Below are positions 53,412 through 64,000 of a DNA stretch of 64,000 bases, piece after piece. Source of the stretch: Canna indica (Eukaryota > Streptophyta > Magnoliopsida > Zingiberales > Cannaceae); NCBI GenBank assembly GCA_034359265.1, contig CP136890.1, positions 39,592,501 through 39,656,500 of the forward strand, in the 5' to 3' direction. The notes beneath the pieces were generated by a model. It was not told the origin of the DNA, ran no database searches, and saw only the letters and a list, made by a program, of their open reading frames with translations. The translations under genes were made by a program, and so were the position numbers. How positions within the stretch are numbered: the stretch's first letter is position 1; each line of letters begins with the position of its first letter.

Positions 53412-54700
53412 GAGTTGCCAGGGTTGCCTCCACTTAGAGAGATCGAGTTCTGCATTGATTTGCAGCCAAGGGTGAAGCCGATCTCCATTCCACCGTATCG
53501 GATGACACCAGCTGAGTTGAGGGAGTTGAAGTCCCAGTTGCAGGAGCTGCTCGAGTTGGGTTTCATTCACCCAAGTGTTTCTCCTTGGGGTGCTCCAGTG
53601 CTCTTTGTGAAAAAGAAAGATGGGTCCATGCGAATGTGCATTGATTACCGGCAGCTTAATAAGGTAATAGTGAAGAACTGATACCCGCTGCCCAGGATTG
53701 ATGACTTGTTTGATCAGCTTCAAGGAGTTCAGTGGTTTTCTAAGATTGACCTACGGTCAGGGTATCATCAGTTGAGGATCCGGGACAGTGACGTCCCTAA
53801 GAGTGCTTTCAGGTTGAGGTATGAGCACTTTGAGTTCCTGGTGATGTCCTTCGGGCTGACTAATGCACCTGCAATATTTATGGATTTGATGAACCGAGTG
53901 TTGAGGGAATTCTTGGATAAATTCATAATTGTGTTCATTGATGATATTTTGATTTATTCCAGGAGCAGGGAGGAGCATGCTGAGCACTTGAGGGTAGTTC
54001 TGAAAACTCTCAGGGAGCACCAATTGTATGCTAAGTTCTCCTAGTGCGAGTTCTGGCTGGAGAGTGTTGGGTTCCTTGGTCATGTGGTGTCCAGGGAAGG
54101 GGTAAAGGTGGACTGCGCAAAGATAGAAGTAGTTCAGAATTGGAAGAGGCCGACTAATGTCACTGAGATCCGCAGTTTCCTAGGGTTGGTAGGGTATTAT
54201 AGAAAGTTTATGGAGAATTTCTCCAGGATTGCAGCACTATTGATCCGCTTGACCCAGAAGAAGGCCAAGTTCGAATGGGACAGTAAGTGCGAGGAGAGCT
54301 TTCTGAAGCTCAAGGACAGTTTGATGTCGGCGTCAGTTCTAGTAGTACCCTCGGGTTCACGAGATTTTGTTGTTTATTGTGATGCCTCCCGAGTCGGCTT
54401 GGGTTTTGAGCTGATGCAGTATGGCAGAGTGATGGCCTATGCCTCCAGGCAGTTGAAGGTTCACGAGAATAATTACCCAACCCATGATCTTGAGCTAGCA
54501 GCGGTGGTGTTCGCATTGAAGCTATGGCGTCACTACCTTTGTGGCGAGGCTTGTGAGATATACACTGATAATAAGAGCCTCCAGTATTTGCTCACCCAGA
54601 AGGAGTTGAACCTGAGGCAGAGAAGATGGCTTGAGCTGTTGAAGGACTATGACTACACGATCATGCACCATCGAGGGAAGGCTAATGTGGTAGCTGATGC
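53412..54700 (+). pseudogene. Gypsy element 2 reverse transcriptase and RNase H
   Basis: Same frame as the protease, broken only by stops at 53679-53681 (TGA, within N-stop-YPLP) and 54042-54044 (TAG). Reverse transcriptase motifs: [49 protein letters not shown], and [10 protein letters not shown] (about 53932-53960). RNase H is complete: [43 protein letters not shown] and [13 protein letters not shown] supply the D-E-D-D residues. This is the better template of the two gypsy copies for lineage placement. It would synthesise element DNA in the virus-like particle. Confidence 0.9.
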
Positions 54701-56340
54701 TCTGAGCAGGAAGTCTATGGGCAGTCTGGCGCATGTGGCAGTTAGGAGGAGACTGTTGGCTCAAGATTTGGCCCTATATTTGGATGGCGGAGCAGACTTG
54801 TCAGTATCAGATTCTGGTACACTGGTGGCCCACTTGAGAGTGCAGTCCACATTGGTTGACATGCTGCGGGCAGCACAGGAGGAGGATGTCTTTTGTGCAC
54901 TCACTAAGGATCTGGCCAGGAGAGGAGATGCAGATAATGGGTTCAGTGTGGACTCGGAGGGCGTTCTGAGGTTTAAGAATCAGATAGTGGTACCTGATAT
55001 GGCCGAGGTTCGCAGGCAGGTGCTGGAGATGGCTCATCGATCTACCTACACTATGCATCCGGGAGCCACTAAGATGTACCGAGATCTCAGACAGAACTAT
55101 TGGTGGAAAGGCATGAAAAGAGAGGTGACTGAGTTCGTGTCTAAGTGCCTGGTGTGTCAGCAGGTGAAGACTGAGCATTTGAAGCCGGCAGGATTGCTCC
55201 AGAACTTAGGGGTACCAGAGCTGAAATGGGAAAAGATAACCATGGATTTCGTGACTGGGTTGCCAAAGTCCGGGAAAGGCAATGATTCTATATGGGTAGT
55301 GGTGGATCGCCTAACCAAGACTTCACATTTTATACCGATCAGGATGACCTTTTTAGCTGAGCAGTATGCGAGGTTATTCTTGGATCAGATTATCTCTTAT
55401 CATGGAGTTTCGGTTATGATCATCTCAGATCGGGGTACTCAGTTCATAGCACATTTTTGGCAGTCATTTCAGGAGGCCTTGGGCACTCAGGTTTGGTTCA
55501 GTGCCGCATTTCACCCTGAGACAGATGGTCAGTCGAAGCAGATTATTTAGACGCTGGAGGATATGCTGAGAGCTTGTGTCGTGGATTTGGAGGGCAGTTG
55601 GGAGAGGCACCTACCTCTGATTGAGTTTGCCTTTAATAATAGCTACCACAACAGCATCAGGATGGCTCCATTTGAGGCATTGTATGGGTGAAGATGCAGG
55701 TCGACCGTAGGTTGGTTTGATGCAGGGATTCCCTCATGATGGGACCTGACCTAGTGGATGAGACAGTAGAAAAAGTAAAGCTAATCAGAGAGAGGCTGTT
55801 GGCAGCTCGGAGTCGCCAGAAGATGTATGCAGATGGAATGACCAGGGAGGTAGAGTTTGCTGAGGGGGGCATGGTGTTCCTCAAGGTGTCCCCTATGAAA
55901 GGGGTGGTGAGATTTGGTAAGAAAGGAAAGCTAAGCCCTATGTTCATTGGGTCGTTTCCTATTCTCAGGCACAGGGGAGCTGTCGCCTATGAGTTCGCCT
56001 TACCTCCTAGTATGGACCGAGTATATCTAGTGTTCCATGTCTCTATGCTGAAGAAGTACATTCGGGATGAGTCCCATGTGATCGAGCCTACCGCAGTGGA
56101 GGTGAATTCAGCAGTCTCTTATGAGGAGCAGCCAGTTGAGTTGTTATACCGAGAGATCAAAAAGTTGAGGTCCAAGGAGATCCTCTTGGTTAAGGTCAGA
56201 TGGGAGCACCATTTCAGCCAGGAGGCCACCTGGGAGATGGAGCAGGATATGAGGGAGTGTTATCCTTCATTGTTTGATGATGTGGTGAGTCCTTATTTTC
56301 TTTTTCTGAAATTCGAGGACGAATTTTCTTTAAGGAGGGA
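54701..56340 (+). pseudogene. Gypsy element 2 integrase and chromodomain
   Basis: HHCC part: [18 protein letters not shown] and CLVCQQVK. Catalytic core: [48 protein letters not shown]. The usual final glutamate of the D-D-E triad (TDGQSE) is K, as in element 1. A TAG at 55548-55550 stands where element 1 has CAG. TGA at 55690-55692 and a frameshift near 55735 follow. The C-terminus has VVRFGKKGKLSPMFIGSFP and a chromodomain (REIKKLRSKEILLVKVRW, EATWEMEQDMRECYP; about 56147-56270). Confidence 0.9.
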
Positions 56341-56344
56341 GGAT
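56329..56344 (+). other. Polypurine tract of gypsy element 2
   Basis: AAGGAGGGAGGAT directly before the 3' LTR start. Confidence 0.8.
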
Positions 56345-59170
56345 TGTAATATCCTAGATATTTAAATTTATTATTTTTTCACTTATGTGCGTTTGTCAGC
56401 CTAACGGACTAGTTCATGCTCGAGCCAAGTCGACTCATGGTCCGCAGCGAGCTTGCGAGCTCAGGTAAGTAGGATATGAATTTATGAATTTTAGGCTTGG
56501 GTAGTTGAAATTATTTAATTTGAAATTGTGTGTGCAGAATTGTTAATTATGTTCATGTGGGTGTATTTAATTAATTGATTGTGATTTATTAGAATAAGTT
56601 TAATTAAATTAATTAAGTCTATTAGGTTAGCGTGTTTCGTTTTGGCTTAAGGTGGATGTGGGTTTTGGATTAAGATGTTTAAGGGTTTAGGGTTGACGAG
56701 GGAGTATAAAACCCCCTCCTCATGGCTTGTGGCTCCTATTTTGGAGCCACCCAAATAATTGAGAAAGGGAGCCAGCCGCCAAGCCAAGCCGCCAAGCCAA
56801 GCCGCCAGCCCCCTTTCCCTTTTCTCCATGGAGCGGCCGCCACCCAAAGCCGAGCCGAGCCGCCTGCATTCTCTTCCTCTTCCTCTCCTCCTTTCTTTCC
56901 TTTGGAGCTGAGCCGATAGGAGCCAACCGAAGCCAGCCCCTCTCCTTCCCCTCTCTCCCTCTCTCCAAGCCGGCGGCTTGGAGTGAGCGGCCTCCCCCTT
57001 GTCCCTCTTTTCTTGAGATGAGCCACCACTCTTTTGAAGCCGGATTCGAGGGCCGTCATCCGGGATTTCTTCTTTAATCTTTCTTCCAATTAAGGTGAGT
57101 GGTTTATCCTCTCTCTTCGGGATTTTAATTGGATTCTTGAAGTCATTCTTGACGGCTTGGTATTTATGCTTTGTTCTTGATTTATTCTTCGAGTTCCTGT
57201 CGTGATTCTCAGAATTTGTGCTTGGGAAGACCCGAATCTCTCCCCTAGGGGACTCGGCTGCCCTAGTGCAAATCTAGGGGTGCTCGGCCAAGGGGGAAAT
57301 CGGGGTCGCCCTCAATGTGTTCGATGAAAAACCTGAATGAGTTTTCTTGTTTCCTTGATATGTAAATCTTGATCTATTCTTCTAATTTGGGTTCTTGATT
57401 TGTGGATTGCATGCTTAGAATTAAATCTGGGATTTTTGGGTAGAAATCATGTGGTAGGATTAAGATCTTGATATTGATGCCTTAGGGATTCTTGAGAAAA
57501 GGGTTCTTGATCTTAATGCTTGCTTCTTGATTTAAGTGTTCTGAGTTCTTATTAATCTTGATTAAAAGCATGATTTCCGTGAATTAAATCTTGACATTAA
57601 TATTCTGTCCTAATGATAATTTAGGAGTTAATTTCTGTTAATTTTCGGAATTTATTTCATAGTATACTTAAAATTGTATGTTGCTGGAATTTTATGATGA
57701 TGATGAATCTGTGCTGATTTTAGTTTGTTTGCTATGGTGTGTGTGTTTCTGCGAATATAGTCATGTAACCTATCGTTTCGTCCAGAAAATATAGTTTGGA
57801 AACATAGGATACACTTTGAAGACTAGGTTCGGGTTTGATTCATCCGAACATGACCGAACAGTAAGCTAAAATAAAACCCTAAAAATAAAACCCTAATCTT
57901 GGTGATCTAAATTTTAATTACATAATTAAAATTGGGTTAAGGGTGAGAATAATCTATTATTAACCTATTTATAAAGTATGAATGAAATAAAACCACACAG
58001 GTTCATGACATTATGAGTCTAGGAGATGGGGTCGAGTTTTGGAGTGTTGAGACACTTTCCAATAGGATCACCCCTAAGACACCGTAGGGGAGTCATGATT
58101 TAGGTCATGGTGTGCCATATCTATATGAATGGCGGAGAGGCTCGTAGAGGAGCCAGATTGCGGGCTAAGCCCTGGAGGTTGGATGGCAAATTTCGAACCT
58201 ACAGAACAAGTTCGGAGGGTCTTTCCCGATTGTTCTGGTTCAGCCTCATGATATAAGTTCAAAGGGCCTACCCGATTATCCCCGAGGTGGTGTTAATGAA
58301 TAAGTTCGGAGGGTCTTTTCAGATTATCCCTGTGATATCTTTTAGGAGTAAGTTCGTAGGGCCTTTTCCGATTACTCCTATGATATCTTAAAGGGGCAAG
58401 TTCGGATGGGTGAATCTCGATTGTCCCTACGCGTCTTGTCTAGCAAGTTCAGAGTGACTTTCCTGATTGCTCCCGAGTTAATTTATACTAAGATAAGTTC
58501 AGAGGGCCTTCCCGATTGTCCTAGTATGTGTTGTTGCCTTAGGTCATGGTAGGCTTAGGCATGTTGTTCTTCACCATATGGGTGTTGGCTGCCTTCGGGC
58601 ATGTAGTGGCCAGATGGCTAGATAGCTAGTCACACTTTCGTGATCTTATTATTGTAGAGTTGGATGTTATGCTACTGTTTATCTCTGTGTTGTTTTATTG
58701 TGGGGGTCGGTAGAATCGCTCACTGAGTTCTTTGAACTCACCCGTTGTCGTTGTTTTGTTTTGCAGAGCCTGACCGATGAGGTAAGCTAGACCACTTGGC
58801 CCAGCTGGAGGGCAGAGGAGCCATATGATCTCATAGTAGTCCTAGTTAGGGGTCGTAGTCGAGTCTGTAGTAGGTTGTCATGCATTATTGTTTTGGTATT
58901 TGGAGTTGTAGTCTCGTGGGGACAATCATGTTTTTATTCAGTCTTATATTTATTAAAGAACTGTTACTCTCCGATTTATTTATTTCCGCACTTGACCTAT
59001 TTATCCAAAACTTTGATGTTTTGAAATAAAAATCTGTTTTGGTTCTTTTTATTAAAAAAAGCTGTTGTTTATTCCACTATTTTATGAGTTGGCATGTGCA
59101 TGGGTTAGGCTGCGGGGTATAGACACGTATACCTTGGCCGGTCACGTGACCTTAAACTTGGGGCGTGACA
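56345..59170 (+). repeat. 3' LTR of gypsy element 2, complete
   Basis: 2826 bp, TGTAATATCC...GTGACA. Contains a series of 'gttcggagggcctttcccgatt' phrases (58205-58525) separated by about 50 bp. It preserves the empty CACTA target near 58172 and the single copy of the 165-bp unit. Confidence 0.92.
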
Positions 59171-59175
59171 TAGAC

Positions 59176-60090
59176 ATATAATGTCGTATTCGAACTCTAT
59201 CTCATAAAGCCCGTTACGAGATTAGCCTGTTGTGTGTGACCCATTGGGCCCCACACTAAGACAGTAGTGAGTTGTGCATAACGGAGAGTCGAATCCGATA
59301 GAACGACTTCTATTGGAATCTAACGAGCCTCTACTAAACCCCTTTAGTGTGGTCATGAGAGACTCCAATCACAAGTCAAGTTTGATGTCTAGCAACGTGT
59401 CATGACTACCCGGATAGTGTGAGGTTCAATCTACAGGAATCGAACTCCCTACGGTGATTAATTACTGTGCAACTAAATCCCTCGGTTACAATGTCCCAAA
59501 GTCATCAAATCCTAATACTGATTCATATGTATTCCACCCGCCAAGATGTAGTCTCAATAATGAAACATCAAAAACATCTTCCTAACTTTCATGTCTACTC
59601 TGGCCAGAGATTCCCGAGTCGACACTTGCAGGGACACAAAGGACATTATCTCCTCTCACTAGGAGTAACTGATTCCATATTGGTTGCTCACCTACCTCCA
59701 TGAATGCTTTCCCATGCCCAGTAATACCCAACATATAATGCTGAGGGCCACATAGGGATAGAACCAAAGCAATGGGTTGTCACTCACAAGGTAACCGTGA
59801 CAATCTCAGGTCCAAAGATTGCTTGCACCTACTATCACCCGAGGAACATCCTATTGACATTCATGTAAGGATTCAATTTTGTGTTCCTCGTGTAGGTCCG
59901 TTTAGTGAACTCATTACTTAATGAGCACCTGCACTTGTACATTAATGATGATTCATAGGTAACTGTGAGATCAGCTACCCCTTATCGTATAGGGCATGTA
60001 CCAAGTGTATTAGTCTATCCTGAATCACCGATCCCCTAATTGGTGATCCTACGACAAATAACATTTAGAACATGGGCATTTGGATTCCAA
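59176..60090. repeat. Repeat B, second part
   Basis: Resumes after the TAGAC duplication and is colinear with repeat A from 14671 to about 15605. It ends abruptly at 'ggattccaag' and joins copia-like LTR sequence, a deletion junction sharing AAG. Confidence 0.65.
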
Positions 60091-60614
60091 GAGGAAGCTA
60101 GGAACTTGTGTTGGAGCTAAGTAGTTTATTGTTTTGATTATTGCTCCATTATTGTTGTATTTTCTTGTTGTTTCTTGATTACTTGTGTTTGTAAGAAGGT
60201 GTGGGTGACACACCTTGGGTTCACTTGTTTGTAACTTTAGGGTTCTTAGGTTTGAGGTAGAGGCACTGTCTGGTGTGAGAGATAAGGCCTTGGTAGACCC
60301 TCATTAGAAGGAAAGGAAAGTTAATACAAGTGGTTGTGAAATACTTGGTGGTGAGCTAAGGTACTGGAGTAGGCATTGAGGCCAAACCACTATAAATCAA
60401 CTTGTTAGCATTGCTTGATTTTGTGTGATTCCCATTCACTTATATTGCTTCCCCATTTAGAGTAAAATTTATAAACTAGACTCACTATTCATCCCCCCCC
60501 CCCCCCCCCACCTCTAGTGTGCCTTAACACCTTACATTTGGTATTAGAGCGGGTTGTAGATTAAGATTTCATCATATCCTCTACATCGAGCCTCGATCTT
60601 AGAATGGCACTAGA
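60091..60614 (+). mobile_element. Copia-like element 2: LTR end, PBS and gag start
   Basis: LTR sequence continues to 60536 (equivalent to about 2009-2604 of the first element). It includes a 17-C homopolymer (60493-60509). PBS TGGTATTAGAGC at 60539-60550. The gag ATG is at 60604 (MALD; the first element has MALESL) and is cut off after 11 bp by the minus-strand element at 60615. Confidence 0.78.
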
Positions 60615-63600
60615 TGTTGGTGAAATGGCCACACTAGAGGGGGGGGGGAGGGTGAATAGTGTGTTAACTAATCTTATCGCCTAATTTCGGTTTTAATATT
60701 TTCTTAAACTACATAGGCAATTTACAATTCAACGACTAAATGCGGAAGCGAGTAATGATGATAAATAATGTGATACACAAAGAGAACACTACTAACACAA
60801 TTATTTATAGTGGTTCGGCCCCAATGCCTACTCCACTACCTAAGCACCCCGCTTAGGACTTCAAAACTAAGTTTACTTGATTATATCGTTTCCCTTACAA
60901 AGAGAACTTTACACTGGAAAGTCTCCACTCTCAAACCGAAGGCACTTCCACACCCGGAAGTATCCCGCCTTCCTACCAATAGCACTCTCCCACCTCAACC
61001 AAAGGGACAACTCAATTAATCCTATTAAACAAAGTTTACAATGGTGGATTTAAGTCTTAACATAAGGCGACCACCAACTCAATCAAACCTAGCAACCAAG
61101 GTTTACACAAGCTTTAATACAATGAAATAAACACCAAAATACAACAACTAATAGAGCAATAAATCAAACAACAAATACTTATCTCCAAAAGAAACTCTCA
61201 AGTCCTCTTGATGCCTCAAATTGATGAATTGATGAAGCTTGAAGGCTATGTCAAGGAGATGAGAGATCAAACTAGAGATTTCAAAAATGGTGGCTCAATT
61301 AAGCTCAAGGATCATCAAAATATGGCTCAAAGTATGTTAGATAAAGGGTGGAAGGCTTGCTAAGACTTCTATTTATAAGCCTTGAGGAGATTGCATGAAA
61401 CAGGCAACTCAACGGGCGAAAAACTTGCCATTTTCACCGTCCGGTCGCAGGACCGGTCGATCGTCGATCGACCGAGCGACCGAGCGACCGAAGGCATACT
61501 GCCATTTTCTGGCACACTTCGGTCAACCGACCGGTCGACCAAATTAGCTACTGCCAGGTTTTGGCAGCATTCGATCGATCGACCAGTCGATCGGAACTGG
61601 GCAGACTACATTGCTTGGTTTTTTCTGCTTGTTTACTCGATTCTAGGTTCTGTCTTCGCTAAGTCTACTTATATAATATTTCTTAAGTTTATGTTTTTAA
61701 AACATAAATGTTATATAAGGATTACCCCCCATTTGGATTCAATAAAAATATCTAAAAAATCAAAATCCTTAAGAATCAAAATCTAGTTTTTGGGGTCTAG
61801 TACAAATTTTCGAAAAACGGAAATTTTCTAATCTCTCGGGTCAAATATAGGTATGCTAAAGGCTTCCAAAAATTCCTTTAAAATACCTCGTTATCTAGTT
61901 TTTACCCAAGGAACAATTACCGCCATTTTTTGTGTCAAGAAAATATCTAGGTCATATAGCCCTCTAAGGAGCTCCCTAGGCTTGGGTTTCCGGGTTTCCA
62001 TGTTTTGGGTTCGAGATTGGTTTTTGGGTTTCTTAGCATCATCATGAGGATTTACAATTTATCTAGATACCCTAAACCTAAACTCTATCTTCCCGAAGAA
62101 TCTCGAGCGTCGACGAGCGTCCTTGCTGATTTCTTCGATTACTCCGATTTTTCAGATCGCGAACGTCGTGCGTTAACCGATATGGAACCTAAAAATAACT
62201 CTCCATGAAATCATTAGTTCCATGTTTGTTATCATCAAAATTGAGATTAAGACCAAGGTAGAAAACCTTAGGCCAACAATCTCCCCCTTTTTGATGTGAC
62301 CAACATCCTTAAGAAAATATATATATTAAAGAGCAAAGGATATCAACCAAGGGATTTCTCCCCCTATCAACATGTATATCTATGAAAATAAACTCCCCTA
62401 TCTATATGCATGATTTTCCTATATTTTCTTCCTTTTTACCTATATTTTTCTCTACCTTTTGACATCACTCAAAAAGGGCAAGAAAAGTCAATCAAAAGTC
62501 AAAATTGAAACTCTAATTTTTTTTTCAAAACCGCGAAAGTCTCAACTCAAGGGATGAAAGCCAACCATCAAATAAGAGATTAAGTCATACATGATATCGT
62601 GAAATGATAAATGAAATCCAAAACCAAGAATCATGTAGTAACTTAAGTATTGATATTTTCAAGTATCGGTCAAATAGTCAAAAATCATTTTAGAAATAAT
62701 TTTTCTCATCAAATGAGTAGAACGATACCATAAGTGAATTTAAAATATCATACTTCAAGTCTCATTTGAAAATCTAATGAAAATTTAAAGTATCGAAAAA
62801 ATGAGCAACTTGATAATAGAGATACTTTAATGTCATTTTCGTAAAGAGGTGAATCTTTCATGACAGTTCCAAATTTCATTCAAACTTTCAAAATACCAAG
62901 ATATGGTCATGTAAAATATGTTTGAAGTGAAAAGAATGTCATTTGATCAAAATATGAACTTAGCATGATTTCATTCAAAGTAGGCTTGAAAACATGAAAA
63001 ATACTAAGTATCAAATTTTGTTATCTACTTATGTTTTCTCTAACTTAGGCACTTGGACATCTAACATGAGTGAATCTAAGTATACGAGTTAAGTTTGCGC
63101 TGAAAATGAGATTTCTAAGTCACTTTTTGACTTAGGTCAAAGTATACTTCAAGTTTTCAAAAATCAAACTTTTAAATCTATACAAAATCATATTTTTGAC
63201 AATTTTTTGAAACATTAACTGGACAAACTAGATTTTTCAAGTAATCTATAGGTTTAAGAATCAGTCAAAAATCAGTTTCCTATAAATTCATAAAATTCTT
63301 GAAAGTCTAGAGGCATTTTCGTAAATTTTAGGTATTTTTCAAAAGTTATCAATTTTGCTTCAAACTTTCCAGACATTGCTGAATAATGATTTAAGATGCG
63401 TGTGTCAAGTTTGAGCTCAAAGTGAATTGTCTAAGTTTATTTTTCATCCTATATTAATTTCAATGAAAAAATGGATATTTCTAGCTATCATTCAAGTTAT
63501 CAAAATCATTCCTAGAAATGATTTTACTCAAGCAATGGTGTGAATGATATTAGAAATGGAATCAAAATGGTATACATGACTTTTCATTTGATGTTTTTGA

Positions 63601-64000
63601 AGAAAAATCAAAATATCGGAAACATGAGTATTTCAAGTAGGATGATACTTTGCATTTTTGAAATCCAACTTCAAAATTCCATTATAAATTCGATTCTTGA
63701 TGAAAATTTCTGAAATTTTTACTGAATAAACTAAATTTTTCAATGAAGGTGCAGTTTCAAGAATCAGTTAAAAATCATTTTTCTATATTTTTCTAGAAAT
63801 AACTGAAAATGCTAAATTTTCAATGGTATTTCCGTAATTTTTAGTTATTTTCAAAAAGTGCTCAGTTTTCATTCAAACTTTTATGACACCACATAATGGT
63901 CATGTAAAGAGTGTTTGTCAAGTTTGGAATGAAAATTATATCCTTAAGTCAAGATATCAACCTAGCATGGTTTCATTCAAAACTAAACTAGTTATCATGA
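60615..64000 (-). mobile_element. Copia-like element 3 in minus orientation, 3' LTR and 3' internal region (runs off window)
   Basis: The LTR is 60615-62278 (1664 bp): plus-strand start TGTTGGTGAAATGG and end CCTTAGGCCAACA, both complements of the family ends. The palindrome array lies at 61438-61600. Directly after the LTR, ATCTCCCCCTTTTTGATG is the complement of the family purine tract. 62279-64000 is AT-rich, without frames, and resembles the 3' internal region of the element at 748 (for example 62281-62480 against 6640-6815). The rest, including any gag, lies beyond 64000. Confidence 0.85.

Larger units (their letters stand above)
43799..59170 (+). mobile_element. Gypsy element 2: Tekay/Del-like chromovirus with 5' deletion, carrying a CACTA transposon
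   Basis: Outer ends TGTAATATCCTAG (43799) and GGGCGTGACA (59170) with a perfect TSD TAGAC (43794-43798 and 59171-59175). Repeat A supplies the empty site. The 5' LTR is 43799-45756 plus 52442-52768; the CACTA element lies between. The LTR then stops early and joins gag/protease sequence at 52769, so about 0.67 kb of LTR, the PBS and nearly all of gag are deleted. Pol runs to 56340; the 3' LTR is complete (56345-59170). Same lineage as gypsy element 1 by pol sequence, different LTR subfamily. Confidence 0.93.

Overview
This is an intergenic stretch of a flowering-plant nuclear genome. It holds one recognisable host gene and is otherwise almost entirely nested transposable elements. Plant origin is shown by a WEB1-like chloroplast-movement gene, plant-type L1 LINEs (DUF4283 plus CX2CX4HX4C ORF1), Tekay/Del-like chromoviruses, a Tat-type gag, a TRIM, and En/Spm (CACTA) transposons with TNP2 and PTTA genes. 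I cannot place the species more finely from sequence alone.

Layout. 1-11690: an L1 LINE on the minus strand, cut by a 325-bp TRIM (334-658, exact TSD) and by a 7.9-kb copia-like element that keeps gag but has no pol (748-8676). 11691-14207: AT-rich DNA ending in a Helitron-like 3' terminus. 14208-16080: repeat 'A', an unclassified LTR-retrotransposon-derived sequence. 16081-26784: a non-autonomous CACTA element (TSD TAC) carrying a complete but dead gypsy chromovirus (16557-25918). 26785-29245: repeat remnants, then the 5' region of the host gene. 29246-32065: the WEB1-like gene, two coding exons, intact. 32492-35150: a small LINE fragment split by a minus-strand solo gypsy LTR. 35150-36980: a degenerate Ty1/copia pol end and LTR. 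36985-42234: LTR end, PBS and broken gag of a Tat-type gypsy element, carrying a hAT-like MITE and a rearranged solo LTR block. 42235-60614: a copia-like element split by repeat 'B', which is split by gypsy element 2 (43799-59170, TSD TAGAC), whose 5' LTR is split by an almost complete CACTA transposon (45757-52441, TSD GAG). 60615-64000: a minus-strand member of the same copia-like family, running off the window.

How it fits together. The insertions give a relative time order: Tat gag, then copia-like LTR, then repeat B, then gypsy 2, then CACTA. The CACTA is the youngest layer and has a 1002-codon uninterrupted transposase frame, so it is the best candidate for recent activity, although its second gene has an in-frame stop. 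Both gypsy elements are dead; paired comparison shows CAG-to-TAG changes in both directions. Only the WEB1-like gene looks under protein-level constraint.

I found no CRISPR array, rRNA or tRNA gene. The tRNA-like motifs are retrotransposon primer-binding sites. The least explained structures are the interleaved palindrome arrays in the copia-like LTRs, the 190-bp near-perfect hairpin inside the CACTA element, and the inverted LTR pair at 38842-42029.
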